IMG/VR virus record: IMGVR_UViG_3300030329_001194
Span: 1 to 23,122 of that record
DNA: 23,122 bases
Source: a virus
Direction: 5' to 3' (one strand)
Position 1 is the stretch's first letter; the number at the start of each line of letters is the position of its first letter. Under the pieces are notes generated by a model. It made no database searches. It saw only the letters and a list, made by a program, of their open reading frames with translations, and was not told the origin of the DNA. Below are positions 14,205-22,354 of this stretch, piece by piece. The position numbers were made by a program, and so were the translations under genes.

Positions 14205-14845
14205 GTTTCAAAGAAAAGAAATATGAAGTTATTCCCAATGCTATTTCTTACGAACTCGCTAATTTTGCTTTTAATTACTTTTTACTTAAAAGAGATGCTG
14301 TAAACTGGATGTATCAGAATAATTACATATCAGAATTTACACCAGGATTTGGTACTTGGAAAGATAAACAAATTCCTAATACCTATTCCTGTTATGGTGA
14401 TTTTTTCATGGAAACTTTAATGATGAAAGTATTACCTATTATGCAAAAGTTTACAGGTTTAAATGTTATACCAACGTATACTTATACTAGAGCATATAAA
14501 AAGGGAGATATTTTAAAAAGGCATAAGGATAGACCTAGCTGTGAAATATCCACAACCTTACATTTAGGTGGAGAACCTTGGTCTATTTATATAGATCCTA
14601 CGGGATCTAATAACGTGATTGATGAATATAAAAATATTCATAAACCTAATGCTCCTAAAGGAGTACCCGTTGATCTTAACGTAGGAGATATGTTAATATA
14701 TAGCGGATGTGATTTAGAACATTGGAGAGAACCTTTTGAAGGTAATGTCTGTGTTCAAACATTTCTTCATTATAATAATGCAGATGGAAAATTTGCTTAT
14801 AATAATAAATTTGATAAACGACCAATGTTAGGAATACCAAAATGA
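14201..14845 (+). CDS. 2OG-Fe(II) oxygenase-like protein D
   Basis: 214 residues. 'YTRAYKKGDILKRHKDRPSC' places H108-x-D110 as the metal pair, and 'MLIYSGCDLEHWREPFEG' gives distal H174. After it, where most relatives have Arg about ten residues on, there is 'NVCVQTFLHYN' with Gln186 and no Arg, so co-substrate binding may differ; R176 directly after the histidine is a possible substitute. 'EISTTLHLGGEPWSIYID' is the jelly-roll core between them. I recall the same 'HW-RE...Q-x-FLHY' end from marine-phage relatives, so it may be family-typical and not decay. Coupled by ATGA on both sides. Substrate unknown. Confidence 0.75.
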   Translation: MSFKEKKYEVIPNAISYELANFAFNYFLLKRDAVNWMYQNNYISEFTPGFGTWKDKQIPNTYSCYGDFFMETLMMKVLPIMQKFTGLNVIPTYTYTRAYKKGDILKRHKDRPSCEISTTLHLGGEPWSIYIDPTGSNNVIDEYKNIHKPNAPKGVPVDLNVGDMLIYSGCDLEHWREPFEGNVCVQTFLHYNNADGKFAYNNKFDKRPMLGIPK

Positions 14846-15072
14846 AACAATTACTATTAGCACTACAAAGACAATACGAAGCTAAAATATTAGAAGCAGA
14901 TTATCAGATTAAGCATTATAGTTCTCATAATTTAGCTGTTAATGCTCATTCAGATATTATAAATGAACTTGATAAATGGGTAGATCGTAAAGCCTTTTAT
15001 GAAGGTAAGTTAAAACAAGTTATAACTTATATGCCTAAAGAAGATAAGAAAGATAAAAAGGATGGCAAATAA
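14842..15072 (+). CDS. Small helical protein closing the oxygenase cassette
   Basis: 76 residues, helical throughout: 'KQLLLALQRQYEAKILEAD' with heptad-like hydrophobics, 'DIINELDKWVDRKAFYEGKL', and a Lys/Asp-rich tail ('KEDKKDKKDGK'). No membrane segment or motif. It overlaps oxygenase D by ATGA and the next gene by 11 bases, so it belongs to the same coupled transcript. The size and layout would suit a small coiled-coil partner of a larger protein; the family is not recognised. It may belong with the virion genes downstream and not with the enzymes. Confidence 0.65.
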   Translation: MKQLLLALQRQYEAKILEADYQIKHYSSHNLAVNAHSDIINELDKWVDRKAFYEGKLKQVITYMPKEDKKDKKDGK

Positions 15073-15388
15073 TTATAAATTCACTGGTGTAGCATTAGCT
15101 ACAACTTCTGAAACAACTTTATTAACAGCAGCAGCTGATACTACAGTTGTTATAAGATCTATTAGAGTTACTAATAATACTTCTAATACACCGACTATCT
15201 CATTAGATTTATCTGATGATTCAGCAAGTACTGAGTATACAATATTAAAAACTCAAACACTTGCAGCTAATACAGGTGTAGAATTATTATCAGTACCTTT
15301 AGTCCTAGAAGAATCTGATGCACTAAAAGCAACAATGAGTTCAACAGATTCAACACATATAGGAATAAGTTACTTAGTAATTTCGTGA
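15062..15388 (+). CDS. Small beta-sandwich virion-like protein
   Basis: 108 residues of alternating beta strands: 'TTVVIRSIRVTNNTSN', 'TISLDLSDDS', 'TEYTILKTQTLAANTGVELL', 'LVLEESDALKATMS' and 'IGISYLVIS'. This layout (strand, 'ANT-x-ELL', 'LEESDALKA', final 'SYLVI') is common in small phage proteins found near tail fibres or internal virion genes, and I read it as structural. No signal peptide. The start (GATGG) sits inside the end of the previous gene, whose AAAAGG supplies the ribosome site. Precise function is unknown; a tail or decoration protein is the best guess. Confidence 0.65.
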   Translation: MANNYKFTGVALATTSETTLLTAAADTTVVIRSIRVTNNTSNTPTISLDLSDDSASTEYTILKTQTLAANTGVELLSVPLVLEESDALKATMSSTDSTHIGISYLVIS

Positions 15389-15819
15389 TCCAATTAATTA
15401 ACATACCAACCAAAAGTGTTGATGAGGCTTGGGGGGTAGTTAGAACCGATATAGCCAATGCTTTAACACGTTCTAACGGATATGCTTTATCAGAGCATAT
15501 TAAGAAATGGATTATAGAAGAAAAGATGCAGCTCTGGATTCTTTGGGATCAAGAAGCTGACAAAGAAAAGTATTACGGAGTTGTTGTAACTGAAGTAATA
15601 CAACGACCATTACAACGATGCCTGAATATTAAAATAATGACAGGAAGACATCGTGAGAAATGGCAACATTTAATCAAACATATAGAAGACTTTGCTTGGC
15701 AACAAAATTGCGATTTACTCGAATTAGTTGCTAGACCTGGGTGGAAGAAAATTCTGAAACCCTTTGGTTATAAAGAAAGTCATGTATTGTTAGAAAAGAA
15801 AAAAAAGGAGAATAAATAA
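15385..15819 (+). CDS. GNAT-like protein, possible T7 gp13-type internal virion factor
   Basis: 144 residues from a GTG start that overlaps the previous stop (GTGA). The C-terminal half looks like a GNAT fold: 'LNIKIMTGRHREKWQHLI' followed by 'IEDFAWQQNCDLLELVAR' and 'PGWKKILKPFGYKESHVLLE', the last being the familiar 'R.gW...l...GF' end of N-acetyltransferases. The acetyl-CoA loop is degenerate (no clear R/Q-x-x-G-x-G/A), so it may not be active. In T7 a GNAT-like protein, gp13, lies between the nozzle and internal core genes and is needed for assembly of the core. This gene holds the same place here, so that role is the best inference. Confidence 0.62.
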   Translation: MIQLINIPTKSVDEAWGVVRTDIANALTRSNGYALSEHIKKWIIEEKMQLWILWDQEADKEKYYGVVVTEVIQRPLQRCLNIKIMTGRHREKWQHLIKHIEDFAWQQNCDLLELVARPGWKKILKPFGYKESHVLLEKKKKENK

Positions 15820-15820
15820 T

Positions 15821-16555
15821 ATGTCAATCGGAGGCGGAGGAAGTGGCGGTGGAACACAAACTACTGTAGCTTCTACACAACCATATGGTCCAGCGGAACC
15901 TGCTTTAGGGCAGATTCTGTCTGAAGCACAAACTATATATGGGCAAGGTCCAGCAGCAGCTGGATATGTTGCTCCTACAACTCAAACCCTAGAAGGTATA
16001 GCAGCTCAAGAACAAATAGCTAATGCTGCTAATCAGCAAATATTAGGTACTATTCAAGGTCAGTATACGAATCCTTTTTTATCTCCTTTGATCGCACAAT
16101 CTGCTCAAGATGTGTATTCTAATGTAGCTGGACAATTTTCTGGTATGGGTAGAACACCAACAAGTCCAATGGCACAACAGGCTGTTATAGGTCAAGTTGC
16201 ACAAAAAGCATTACCTTATGCATTTGGTCAATTAGAACGAGAACGAGCAAGACAACTTCAAACAGCTCAAAGAGTACCAAGTTTAACTGCTGTTGGCGGA
16301 CAATTAGAAGATATACAAAGACAACAACAAATGGCTCCAAGTGATGCGTTAGCTCAATATTATAATGTTGCAGCTCCCATTGCTTTTGGGCTACCAACAC
16401 AAAACGTACAAAATCAACTACCAGACGCTAACCCAATAACTATGGCTGCAGGCGGAGCAATGACAGGAGCAGCTTTAGGATCTATGTTTCCTATGGGAGG
16501 AGGCATGGGTGCACTTATTGGTGGCGGTATGGGATTATTAGGAGGATTATTATAA
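15821..16555 (+). CDS. Internal virion protein with C-terminal glycine zipper (gp14-like)
   Basis: 244 residues. The N-terminus is Gly-rich ('SIGGGGSGGGTQTTVAS'); the middle is Ala/Gln-rich and helical ('GIAAQEQIANAANQQILGTI', 'QLERERARQLQTAQRV'). Residues 208-244 form a glycine zipper ('MTGAALGSMFPMGGGMGALI', then 'GGGMGLLGGLL'), a segment able to insert in membranes. Small ejected proteins of podoviruses (T7 gp14 class) have a similar size, an Ala/Gln-rich body and a membrane-active part. The ribosome site is AAGGAGAA about 12 bases upstream. It overlaps the next micropeptide by TAATG. An outer-membrane pore component during ejection is the inferred role. Confidence 0.65.
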   Translation: MSIGGGGSGGGTQTTVASTQPYGPAEPALGQILSEAQTIYGQGPAAAGYVAPTTQTLEGIAAQEQIANAANQQILGTIQGQYTNPFLSPLIAQSAQDVYSNVAGQFSGMGRTPTSPMAQQAVIGQVAQKALPYAFGQLERERARQLQTAQRVPSLTAVGGQLEDIQRQQQMAPSDALAQYYNVAAPIAFGLPTQNVQNQLPDANPITMAAGGAMTGAALGSMFPMGGGMGALIGGGMGLLGGLL

Positions 16556-16653
16556 TGGATAAATTTTTAGACACAATAGAACATTACTGGACTAATCACA
16601 AAAAAGCTGTGATTATAGTTGCAGTAATAATCGTATTAGCAATCATAGCGTAA
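16555..16653 (+). CDS. Single-pass membrane micropeptide (32 residues)
   Basis: ATG at 16555 overlaps the preceding stop (TAATG); TAA is at 16651-16653. The product 'MDKFLDTIEHYWTNHKKA' continues with a hydrophobic stretch of about 14 residues ('VIIVAVIIVLAIIA') that would span or insert in a membrane, with the N-terminal part charged. The stop codon doubles with the AAGGAG ribosome site (16652-16657) of the next gene. Its coupling on both sides argues it is a real gene. It could be a small ejection or lysis-timing peptide. No family is recognised, and this is too short for confident assignment. Confidence 0.62.
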   Translation: MDKFLDTIEHYWTNHKKAVIIVAVIIVLAIIA

Positions 16654-16664
16654 GGAGAATATAA

Positions 16665-17603
16665 ATGTCAGGAGGCGGAGGCGGCAACGGCAATGGCGGA
16701 GGCGGAGGACCACCAGGTGGTGGTGATCCAGGAATGTCTTATTCAGCTCCAACAGGTCGTCAAGATAGAGAAGGAGCTGCATCATCTCAAACATATTCAG
16801 CACCAGATAGAGGTGGACCTCCAGGAGGAGGAGATCCAGGTATGACTTATACTGCACCTGCTCCAACACCAGATAGAAATACATATGATGAGTGGGCTAC
16901 AGTTATTGATACACCTGAAGTTATACCTACTGTTACATCTGAAAATGTATCTAAAGAACCTGTGTATGCTGATAGAATCCAAAGAATATCTACTGGAGAA
17001 GAACCTGGTTATAGAGCACAAGATTCTCAACCTTTTGGTTTAAGTAAAGAAGAGGCATATAGACAAGGTAAAATTACAGTAGATCAAAGAGATGCTGATC
17101 CTGTATTAACAGCACCAGAAGAAAGAGATTTAACAAGAGATTTAACCTTTGCAGAGCATTGGAATTTAGCACCAGACGCTTTAAAATATTCACCTACCCT
17201 TAGACTATTATGGGCTACAGGTGCAAATTTAGGAGAATGGTCTAAAAGACAAGGTGCTAATGTTTGGGATTGGGGAACAGGAGAATCTAATATTTCACCT
17301 GCTCCTGATAGAGGAGATGGACAAGGTGCAACAGGTGCAGTATCTGCAGCACAATCTAATTACATAACTTCTGGACAAACATCTCCAAGTAATTCTGTTG
17401 CTGCTAATTGGTATCAAAGTTTAGGAACAGGAAGTGCATCAGGTAATAGTGGTGCATTTAATCTAGCTTCTGAATATGCAGCTGCACAACAAAAAGTAAA
17501 ACAAACACTAGGAACACCTAGTGCTGTAGGAATGTTAGCTGTAAATGATAGTCCATTTTTTGACTTCTTACAGAAACATAATTTGACAAAAGGAATATTA
17601 TAA
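16665..17603 (+). CDS. Gly/Pro-rich virion-associated hypothetical protein
   Basis: 312 residues with a disordered N-terminus: a Gly-Asn run and then a twice-repeated unit 'GGPPGGGDPGM[ST]Y[ST]AP' (residues about 14-29 and 50-65). The middle is acidic and polar with helical stretches ('ERDLTRDLTFAEHWNLAPD', 'LRLLWATGANLGEWSKRQ'). The C-terminus ('YAAAQQKVKQTLGTPSAVG', 'FFDFLQKHNLTKGIL') looks amphipathic. No enzyme motif. The start is set by AAGGAG eight bases upstream. It stands between a gp14-like gene and a gp15/gp16-like set, so an internal virion protein is the natural reading. Disordered Gly/Pro tracts in ejected proteins would ease unfolding through the portal. Confidence 0.62.
   Translation: MSGGGGGNGNGGGGGPPGGGDPGMSYSAPTGRQDREGAASSQTYSAPDRGGPPGGGDPGMTYTAPAPTPDRNTYDEWATVIDTPEVIPTVTSENVSKEPVYADRIQRISTGEEPGYRAQDSQPFGLSKEEAYRQGKITVDQRDADPVLTAPEERDLTRDLTFAEHWNLAPDALKYSPTLRLLWATGANLGEWSKRQGANVWDWGTGESNISPAPDRGDGQGATGAVSAAQSNYITSGQTSPSNSVAANWYQSLGTGSASGNSGAFNLASEYAAAQQKVKQTLGTPSAVGMLAVNDSPFFDFLQKHNLTKGIL
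16704..16859 (+). repeat. Two-copy Gly-Pro protein repeat with divergent codons
   Basis: Bases about 16704-16751 and 16812-16859 encode 'GGPPGGGDPGM-x-Y-x-AP' twice. The two copies differ at about eight synonymous positions in sixteen codons plus two Ser/Thr replacements. Confidence 0.75.
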
Positions 17604-17604
17604 T

Positions 17605-18663
17605 ATGGGAATGTTCGATATATTCGCAAATTGGGGTATGCAAAACCCTGATGAAAGAAAGAAATCTTTAGAAGAAATTGCTAGAGGTTCACAATATGGT
17701 ACAGGTTTACAAAACAAAAGTGATTTTAAAGATAGTTCTAGTTTAGTTTCTAGATATAATTTAAGAGATAGACAAAATCCAAATGTTGTACCTATGCAAA
17801 AAAAACAATCAATTTACCCAGATGCCATAACAACAGGTGGTCAAGGAACTCAACAAGGTGATATAGGATTTTTACAAAGACTCTCTAATTTAGCTGGAGT
17901 AGATATGGATAAAGCTGCAGCAATGTGGAAAGACAAAGGTGGCTTTGAAGGACTAATGTCTAATCCTGCCTTTACTATGGGCTTAGCATTTATGCAAGCT
18001 GGAGCTAATGGTAAAACTTTAGGTCAAGATGCACTAAACAATGTTGTTAAAGCAGCAGGAATATCTGCTGAATTTAAAGATAGAATAGCAGCTAGAAAAC
18101 AAGCACCTATACAAGCTACTGCTGGAGATATAGCAGAAGTTAAAGATTTACTTCAAACTATGAAAATAGACGAACCTAATATGTGGGAAAAAGCATTTGG
18201 TTGGATTAAAGGTGATAATGTTACTGCTAAATATGATGAAGCAGCTGAACAAATTGCTGTTGAATATCAAAAAGAAATTGCAATACTTCAGAAAAATAAT
18301 AAATCGGGTAAACCACTTGTTATTGATACACCTTTAAAGAAAAGAATTATTAAAAAAGTTCTTAAATCAGGTAAAATTAAACATAAAAAAGGATGGTTTG
18401 GTCCAGTAACTAAAGGTACTATACAAGGTACATCTGAAGATCCTTTTAAAGCAAGAGGTGGTCCAGTTAAAGCTAATAAAGCCTACATTGTAGGAGAAGA
18501 AGGACCAGAAATTATGATAGCTAAATCATCAGGTAAAGTATTATCTAACGATGATTCACAAATATTTGCTATGCTATTAGCAGCAAACCCACAATTACAA
18601 AAAGTATCTAAAGCGAGAGCTGAGAAGATTATGAGATCTCGTTTCCCTGAATACTTTGAATAG
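17605..18663 (+). CDS. Internal virion/tape-measure-like protein with GEEGPE motif
   Basis: 352 residues. The C-terminal part (about 283-313) has 'RGGPVKANKAYIVGEEGPEI' followed by 'MIAKSSGKVLSNDD', a motif that in many phages ends tape-measure proteins ('GG.v.ag..YlVGE.GpEl'). Before it lies a helical, charged body with 'LSNLAGVDMDKAAAMW' and 'AFTMGLAFMQAGANGK', possibly a short membrane-active helix. It is far too short for a classical tape measure, which suits a podovirus internal core protein sharing that C-terminal motif. The start codon is one base after the previous stop, with AAAGGAATA upstream. The exact role (core or ejection) is inferred. Confidence 0.65.
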   Translation: MGMFDIFANWGMQNPDERKKSLEEIARGSQYGTGLQNKSDFKDSSSLVSRYNLRDRQNPNVVPMQKKQSIYPDAITTGGQGTQQGDIGFLQRLSNLAGVDMDKAAAMWKDKGGFEGLMSNPAFTMGLAFMQAGANGKTLGQDALNNVVKAAGISAEFKDRIAARKQAPIQATAGDIAEVKDLLQTMKIDEPNMWEKAFGWIKGDNVTAKYDEAAEQIAVEYQKEIAILQKNNKSGKPLVIDTPLKKRIIKKVLKSGKIKHKKGWFGPVTKGTIQGTSEDPFKARGGPVKANKAYIVGEEGPEIMIAKSSGKVLSNDDSQIFAMLLAANPQLQKVSKARAEKIMRSRFPEYFE

Positions 18664-18671
18664 GAGACATA

Positions 18672-19169
18672 ATGATTAAAATATTCCATCCCAGAGGACT
18701 GAAAGAACTTATCTGGAAAGCAGGAAGAACTACTGAAACAGTAGCTTTTAAAAGATTAATTAAAAAACATCCTAAGCAAGGCATTAGAGCATTTACAATT
18801 GCTCAACGCAAAGGATTAAAAAAAGTTCAAGCTCTTGGTAAAAGACATGGAGTTGAAGGACTTGGTGTATCTTTAAGAGGAAAAAGAGTTAAACCTTCTA
18901 GATATAAACCCACACATTTTGATGATCCTAATAAGGCTTATGCTGATCTACATCAAATTAAAGGTAGAGCTTCAGCAGAAGCTAAAGAAACATTACATGG
19001 ATGGGGATTTAGACCAAGAAATCCTAAATTTTACAAAGTTTCAGAAAGAAGAATAGATCCTTTAACAGGAAGAGCTTCTCTTGTTAGAGTTCGTAAAGGA
19101 CCACAATATATAAAACATAAAAATTTATCTGCTTGGATCAAAAGTGGTAGAAAAACTTATAAAGATTAA
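18672..19169 (+). CDS. Small basic protein upstream of the large ejection protein
   Basis: 165 residues, very rich in Lys and Arg ('IWKAGRTTETVAFKRLIKKH', 'FTIAQRKGLKKVQALGKRHG', 'LSAWIKSGRKTYK'), with predicted pI well above 10. No membrane segment, signal peptide or recognised domain. The middle contains 'HQIKGRASAEAKETLHGWGF' and 'FYKVSERRIDPLTGRASLVR', reminiscent of small beta folds. A GGAG site lies in front and it overlaps the large gene after it by TAATG. A basic, co-translated partner in the ejection set could bind DNA or neutralise charge in the capsid. That is inference; the family is not known to me. Confidence 0.62.
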   Translation: MIKIFHPRGLKELIWKAGRTTETVAFKRLIKKHPKQGIRAFTIAQRKGLKKVQALGKRHGVEGLGVSLRGKRVKPSRYKPTHFDDPNKAYADLHQIKGRASAEAKETLHGWGFRPRNPKFYKVSERRIDPLTGRASLVRVRKGPQYIKHKNLSAWIKSGRKTYKD

Positions 19170-22100
19170 TGGCTAATGATTTTAATGTTAATGAATTTAA
19201 ATTAAAAGACCCAGTACGTAGTATACCCGATGGTTTAAAAGAACCAGTAAAGGATTCAACGCCTGGGTTTTTTCAGTCTCTTCGTAATCCATATCACCTA
19301 TGGTTAGAAGAATCTTTACCAGCATCACTCTACCAATGGATGACTGGCAATACAAAAAAGAAACAAGCACAAGAAGCACTCAATTACATTCGTAATAATC
19401 CTCAGCAACAAGGATCTAAAATTTATCAGGAAGCTGAAAGAAAACTACAAAGATTTGGTTATCTTTTAGATGATGGTCCTATGTCCATAGACATGAAGGA
19501 AGTTGGTAATATGATTAAAGCCAACCCTAAACTCTTTGGAGCTGAATTAGTTAATATGATTATGGCAGATCCTTGGTTATTATTTATGCCTCTTGGATGG
19601 CATAGATTAGGTAGAGGAGTTGTTAATGGTATTAGATTAAAACGAGCTAAGAATCTTAGCATGACTACAGTAGCAGCTAAGAAAGCTGATAACATGGCTG
19701 ATATTAAAGTTGGAGCTATGGCTACACTCGGAATACCTTTTGCATTCTCAACTGCATGGCAATTAGGAGAAGATGCTACATTAGATCCTAAAAGAACTAC
19801 AGTAGAAACTACATTAGGAGCTACAGCAGGAGCTTTAATCTCAGTAGGTTTTGCAGGCACAGGAGCTTTAGCACAAAGATTAACTCAAGTTCCTAAAAAT
19901 AGAGTTTTACAAATACAAAACCAAGTTTTAAATAAACATGGAATTAATCCTGAGAAATTATTAGACTATAATGAAAATGGTATTTTCCGTTCTGTTGATG
20001 AACTTATAGACGAGATACAAAAACAAACTAGAATTATTACAGATCCTAAAAAATTTCAAGTTATTAAAGCAGATATGACTGCTGCCTTAAGACAGCTGAA
20101 TGAACATGGAAGAGATATGTCTTTTAATGCTGCTCTTAAAAGAGGTGGTACTCTTGCAGCTATAGGTGCAACTGCACAATTCTTAACAGCTGATGATGAG
20201 AAATTATTAGCAACAGCTAAGGGTGCAGGAGCTGGTGCAGCTATATATTTAGCTGGAAGATTCCTTACAAGTAAACTTAGGCAAATGCCTAAAGACTTTG
20301 ATGCTGCTACTATATCAGCAGAAGCTACATTAGATGCAGCTAAAATGAGTACAGTTAAATTAAACTCTGCTGCATATGAACTAGCTAATAAGATTAAACA
20401 AAATATACCTGATGCAATAGATTCTAGACGTAAGATATTTTATTACTTAACTAGAGCTAGAGTTGATAGAAAAAACTTTAGATATGATGGTAAATTAAAA
20501 CCTATTGCTGATTCAGAATTATCTGCTAGAGAATTAGATGCAGCTAAAGCTATTAGAAAAACATTTGATAGTTTAGAGCAATCTCTTGGTAAAGAAGGTA
20601 GTGGTTTATTATTTAATAAAAGAGTTAACTATCTTCCTTTATTATGGGAACATTATAATCCTAAGATACAACCTTTTAGATTTGTTAAAGAATTTGATCA
20701 AACAGTAACTGGTCCATCAGGTAAGTTTCAGTTTGCTAAACGTGGTGTCTTTGGAGATATTAACGCAGGACTTCAAAAGAACTTTAAAATTAAACCAGGT
20801 TATGATGATCCTACTGAACTTATTAAAGTATATACTCATGCAGCAGGTAAAGCATTATCTACTAGGGCTTTAATTACAAGTTTAGAAACTTCAAAAATAG
20901 AAGGTCTACCTCTCTTAATCAGAAGAGGAACAAGACCTGTTAATCAAAACTATATAGAATTTAAACATCCTTACTTTGAAGGTAAAGAAGGATTCCCTTA
21001 TATCCATAGAGGAATGGATAAATCATTAAGAATGGTTTTCGATGCTACAGATGAACAACCATTAATGTCAGCACTTTTTACGACTAACTTAATGATGAAG
21101 AGATTAGCGGTAGGTTTTTCATTTTTCCATGCAGGTGCATTAGTTGAATCAATGTGGTTTGCTGGATCTAAATGGAATTTTATTAAGAAAATATTAAACC
21201 CAAGATCTAAAGCTGAATTAGAAAATCTAATTAATAATCCTAGAACTTATGTTAATGAGTTTCCTCATGCAGTAAACCAATTAGAACAACATGGCTTTAG
21301 GGATGTTATTCAATTTTCTAGAGGATCAGGATTACAAATATCAACACCTGAAGATATAGGATTTGATAGATTCTATTATAACTTAAGAGGAGTTGATACC
21401 TTTTTAAAAAGACATTTTGGTATTTCATCTAGTGGTAAAGCTGAAAAAGTTTTTAAATGGTTTGATAGAATAACTTGGGATAGAGTATTTACTCATGCTA
21501 AACTTAATACTTTTCTTACAGCATTAAATAAATCTGTACAGCCTGGAGATACTCAAGCTATTATATACAGGAAAGCACAACAAGCAGCACAGTTTTCTAA
21601 TGATGCTTTTGGTGGACAAGACTGGGCTAAATTAGCTAATAGCATACAAACACCTTGGTTAAAGAGAATGATGCAAACTACATTTGCACCAGGCTCTAGA
21701 GGTTATATGCAGTTGTTAATGTTTGCTCCTGACTGGACAATATCTAATGTTAGAATTATTGCTAAGTCTTTACCTGCATTTGAAGCTGATCCACAGTTAA
21801 GAAGACTATACCAATTTTATTTTGCTAAAGCTGCACTTACTTATGCAGCAGCAGGATCTGCATTAAACTATGCATTTAGCGGACACTCTATATTAGAGAA
21901 TACAGATCCAACAAGAATTGACTTAGGGAATGGTGAAGTACTTACTTTCTCAAAACAGTTAATGGAACCTTTCCATTGGATAACTGCTCCACAATCTACT
22001 GGTCTTAAAAAGATAGGAGCATTACCTAGAGTTACAATAGAAGTATTAACAAATAAGAAATACTTGACAACTAAGTGGAGTCCAAACATCACTAAGAAAG

Positions 22101-22354
22101 ATGATGAAGCTATTGAAAAAGGTTTAAAGATAGGTGGTCAGGTTGGTAAAAGATTTTTACCTATTTGGCTGCAAACAGCATCACAAAATATTGCTGAAGG
22201 TTTAGAACGAGATGGGCTTAGTGCTGATCTTGCTTGGGACACAGCAGTTGATTTTGTGCTAGGGCAAAGTGGTCACCCTAGATACCAAGGACCACGATAT
22301 ACACAATATAAAACAAAAGGATTAGTAAGGTCTCCTTACGAAACATTATTTTAA
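19169..22354 (+). CDS. Large internal virion / DNA-ejection protein (gp16-like)
   Basis: 1061 residues, the largest protein here. Hydrophobic Gly/Ala-rich segments occur around residues 181-196, 215-235, 325-340, 350-366, 644-665 and 887-902, spaced by charged helices; several have small-residue faces ('TLGATAGALISVGFAGTGAL', 'GAGAGAAIYLAGRFL') that could enter a membrane. The middle ('ARVDRKNFRYDGKLKPIADS', 'LLFNKRVNYLPLLWEHYN') recalls large polyvalent phage proteins, whose function is unclear. I see no transglycosylase active-site signature near the N-terminus, unlike T7 gp16. Size and place at the end of the internal-protein run suggest the channel-forming protein that passes into the host at ejection. 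Overlaps by TAATG on both sides. Confidence 0.7.
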   Translation: MANDFNVNEFKLKDPVRSIPDGLKEPVKDSTPGFFQSLRNPYHLWLEESLPASLYQWMTGNTKKKQAQEALNYIRNNPQQQGSKIYQEAERKLQRFGYLLDDGPMSIDMKEVGNMIKANPKLFGAELVNMIMADPWLLFMPLGWHRLGRGVVNGIRLKRAKNLSMTTVAAKKADNMADIKVGAMATLGIPFAFSTAWQLGEDATLDPKRTTVETTLGATAGALISVGFAGTGALAQRLTQVPKNRVLQIQNQVLNKHGINPEKLLDYNENGIFRSVDELIDEIQKQTRIITDPKKFQVIKADMTAALRQLNEHGRDMSFNAALKRGGTLAAIGATAQFLTADDEKLLATAKGAGAGAAIYLAGRFLTSKLRQMPKDFDAATISAEATLDAAKMSTVKLNSAAYELANKIKQNIPDAIDSRRKIFYYLTRARVDRKNFRYDGKLKPIADSELSARELDAAKAIRKTFDSLEQSLGKEGSGLLFNKRVNYLPLLWEHYNPKIQPFRFVKEFDQTVTGPSGKFQFAKRGVFGDINAGLQKNFKIKPGYDDPTELIKVYTHAAGKALSTRALITSLETSKIEGLPLLIRRGTRPVNQNYIEFKHPYFEGKEGFPYIHRGMDKSLRMVFDATDEQPLMSALFTTNLMMKRLAVGFSFFHAGALVESMWFAGSKWNFIKKILNPRSKAELENLINNPRTYVNEFPHAVNQLEQHGFRDVIQFSRGSGLQISTPEDIGFDRFYYNLRGVDTFLKRHFGISSSGKAEKVFKWFDRITWDRVFTHAKLNTFLTALNKSVQPGDTQAIIYRKAQQAAQFSNDAFGGQDWAKLANSIQTPWLKRMMQTTFAPGSRGYMQLLMFAPDWTISNVRIIAKSLPAFEADPQLRRLYQFYFAKAALTYAAAGSALNYAFSGHSILENTDPTRIDLGNGEVLTFSKQLMEPFHWITAPQSTGLKKIGALPRVTIEVLTNKKYLTTKWSPNITKKDDEAIEKGLKIGGQVGKRFLPIWLQTASQNIAEGLERDGLSADLAWDTAVDFVLGQSGHPRYQGPRYTQYKTKGLVRSPYETLF

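Noticed and set aside
19459-19860. 133-codon minus-strand open frame inside the large ejection gene
   Set aside because: Antisense shadow with Ala/Pro/Val-rich translation; no ribosome site, and the sense gene is continuous through it.
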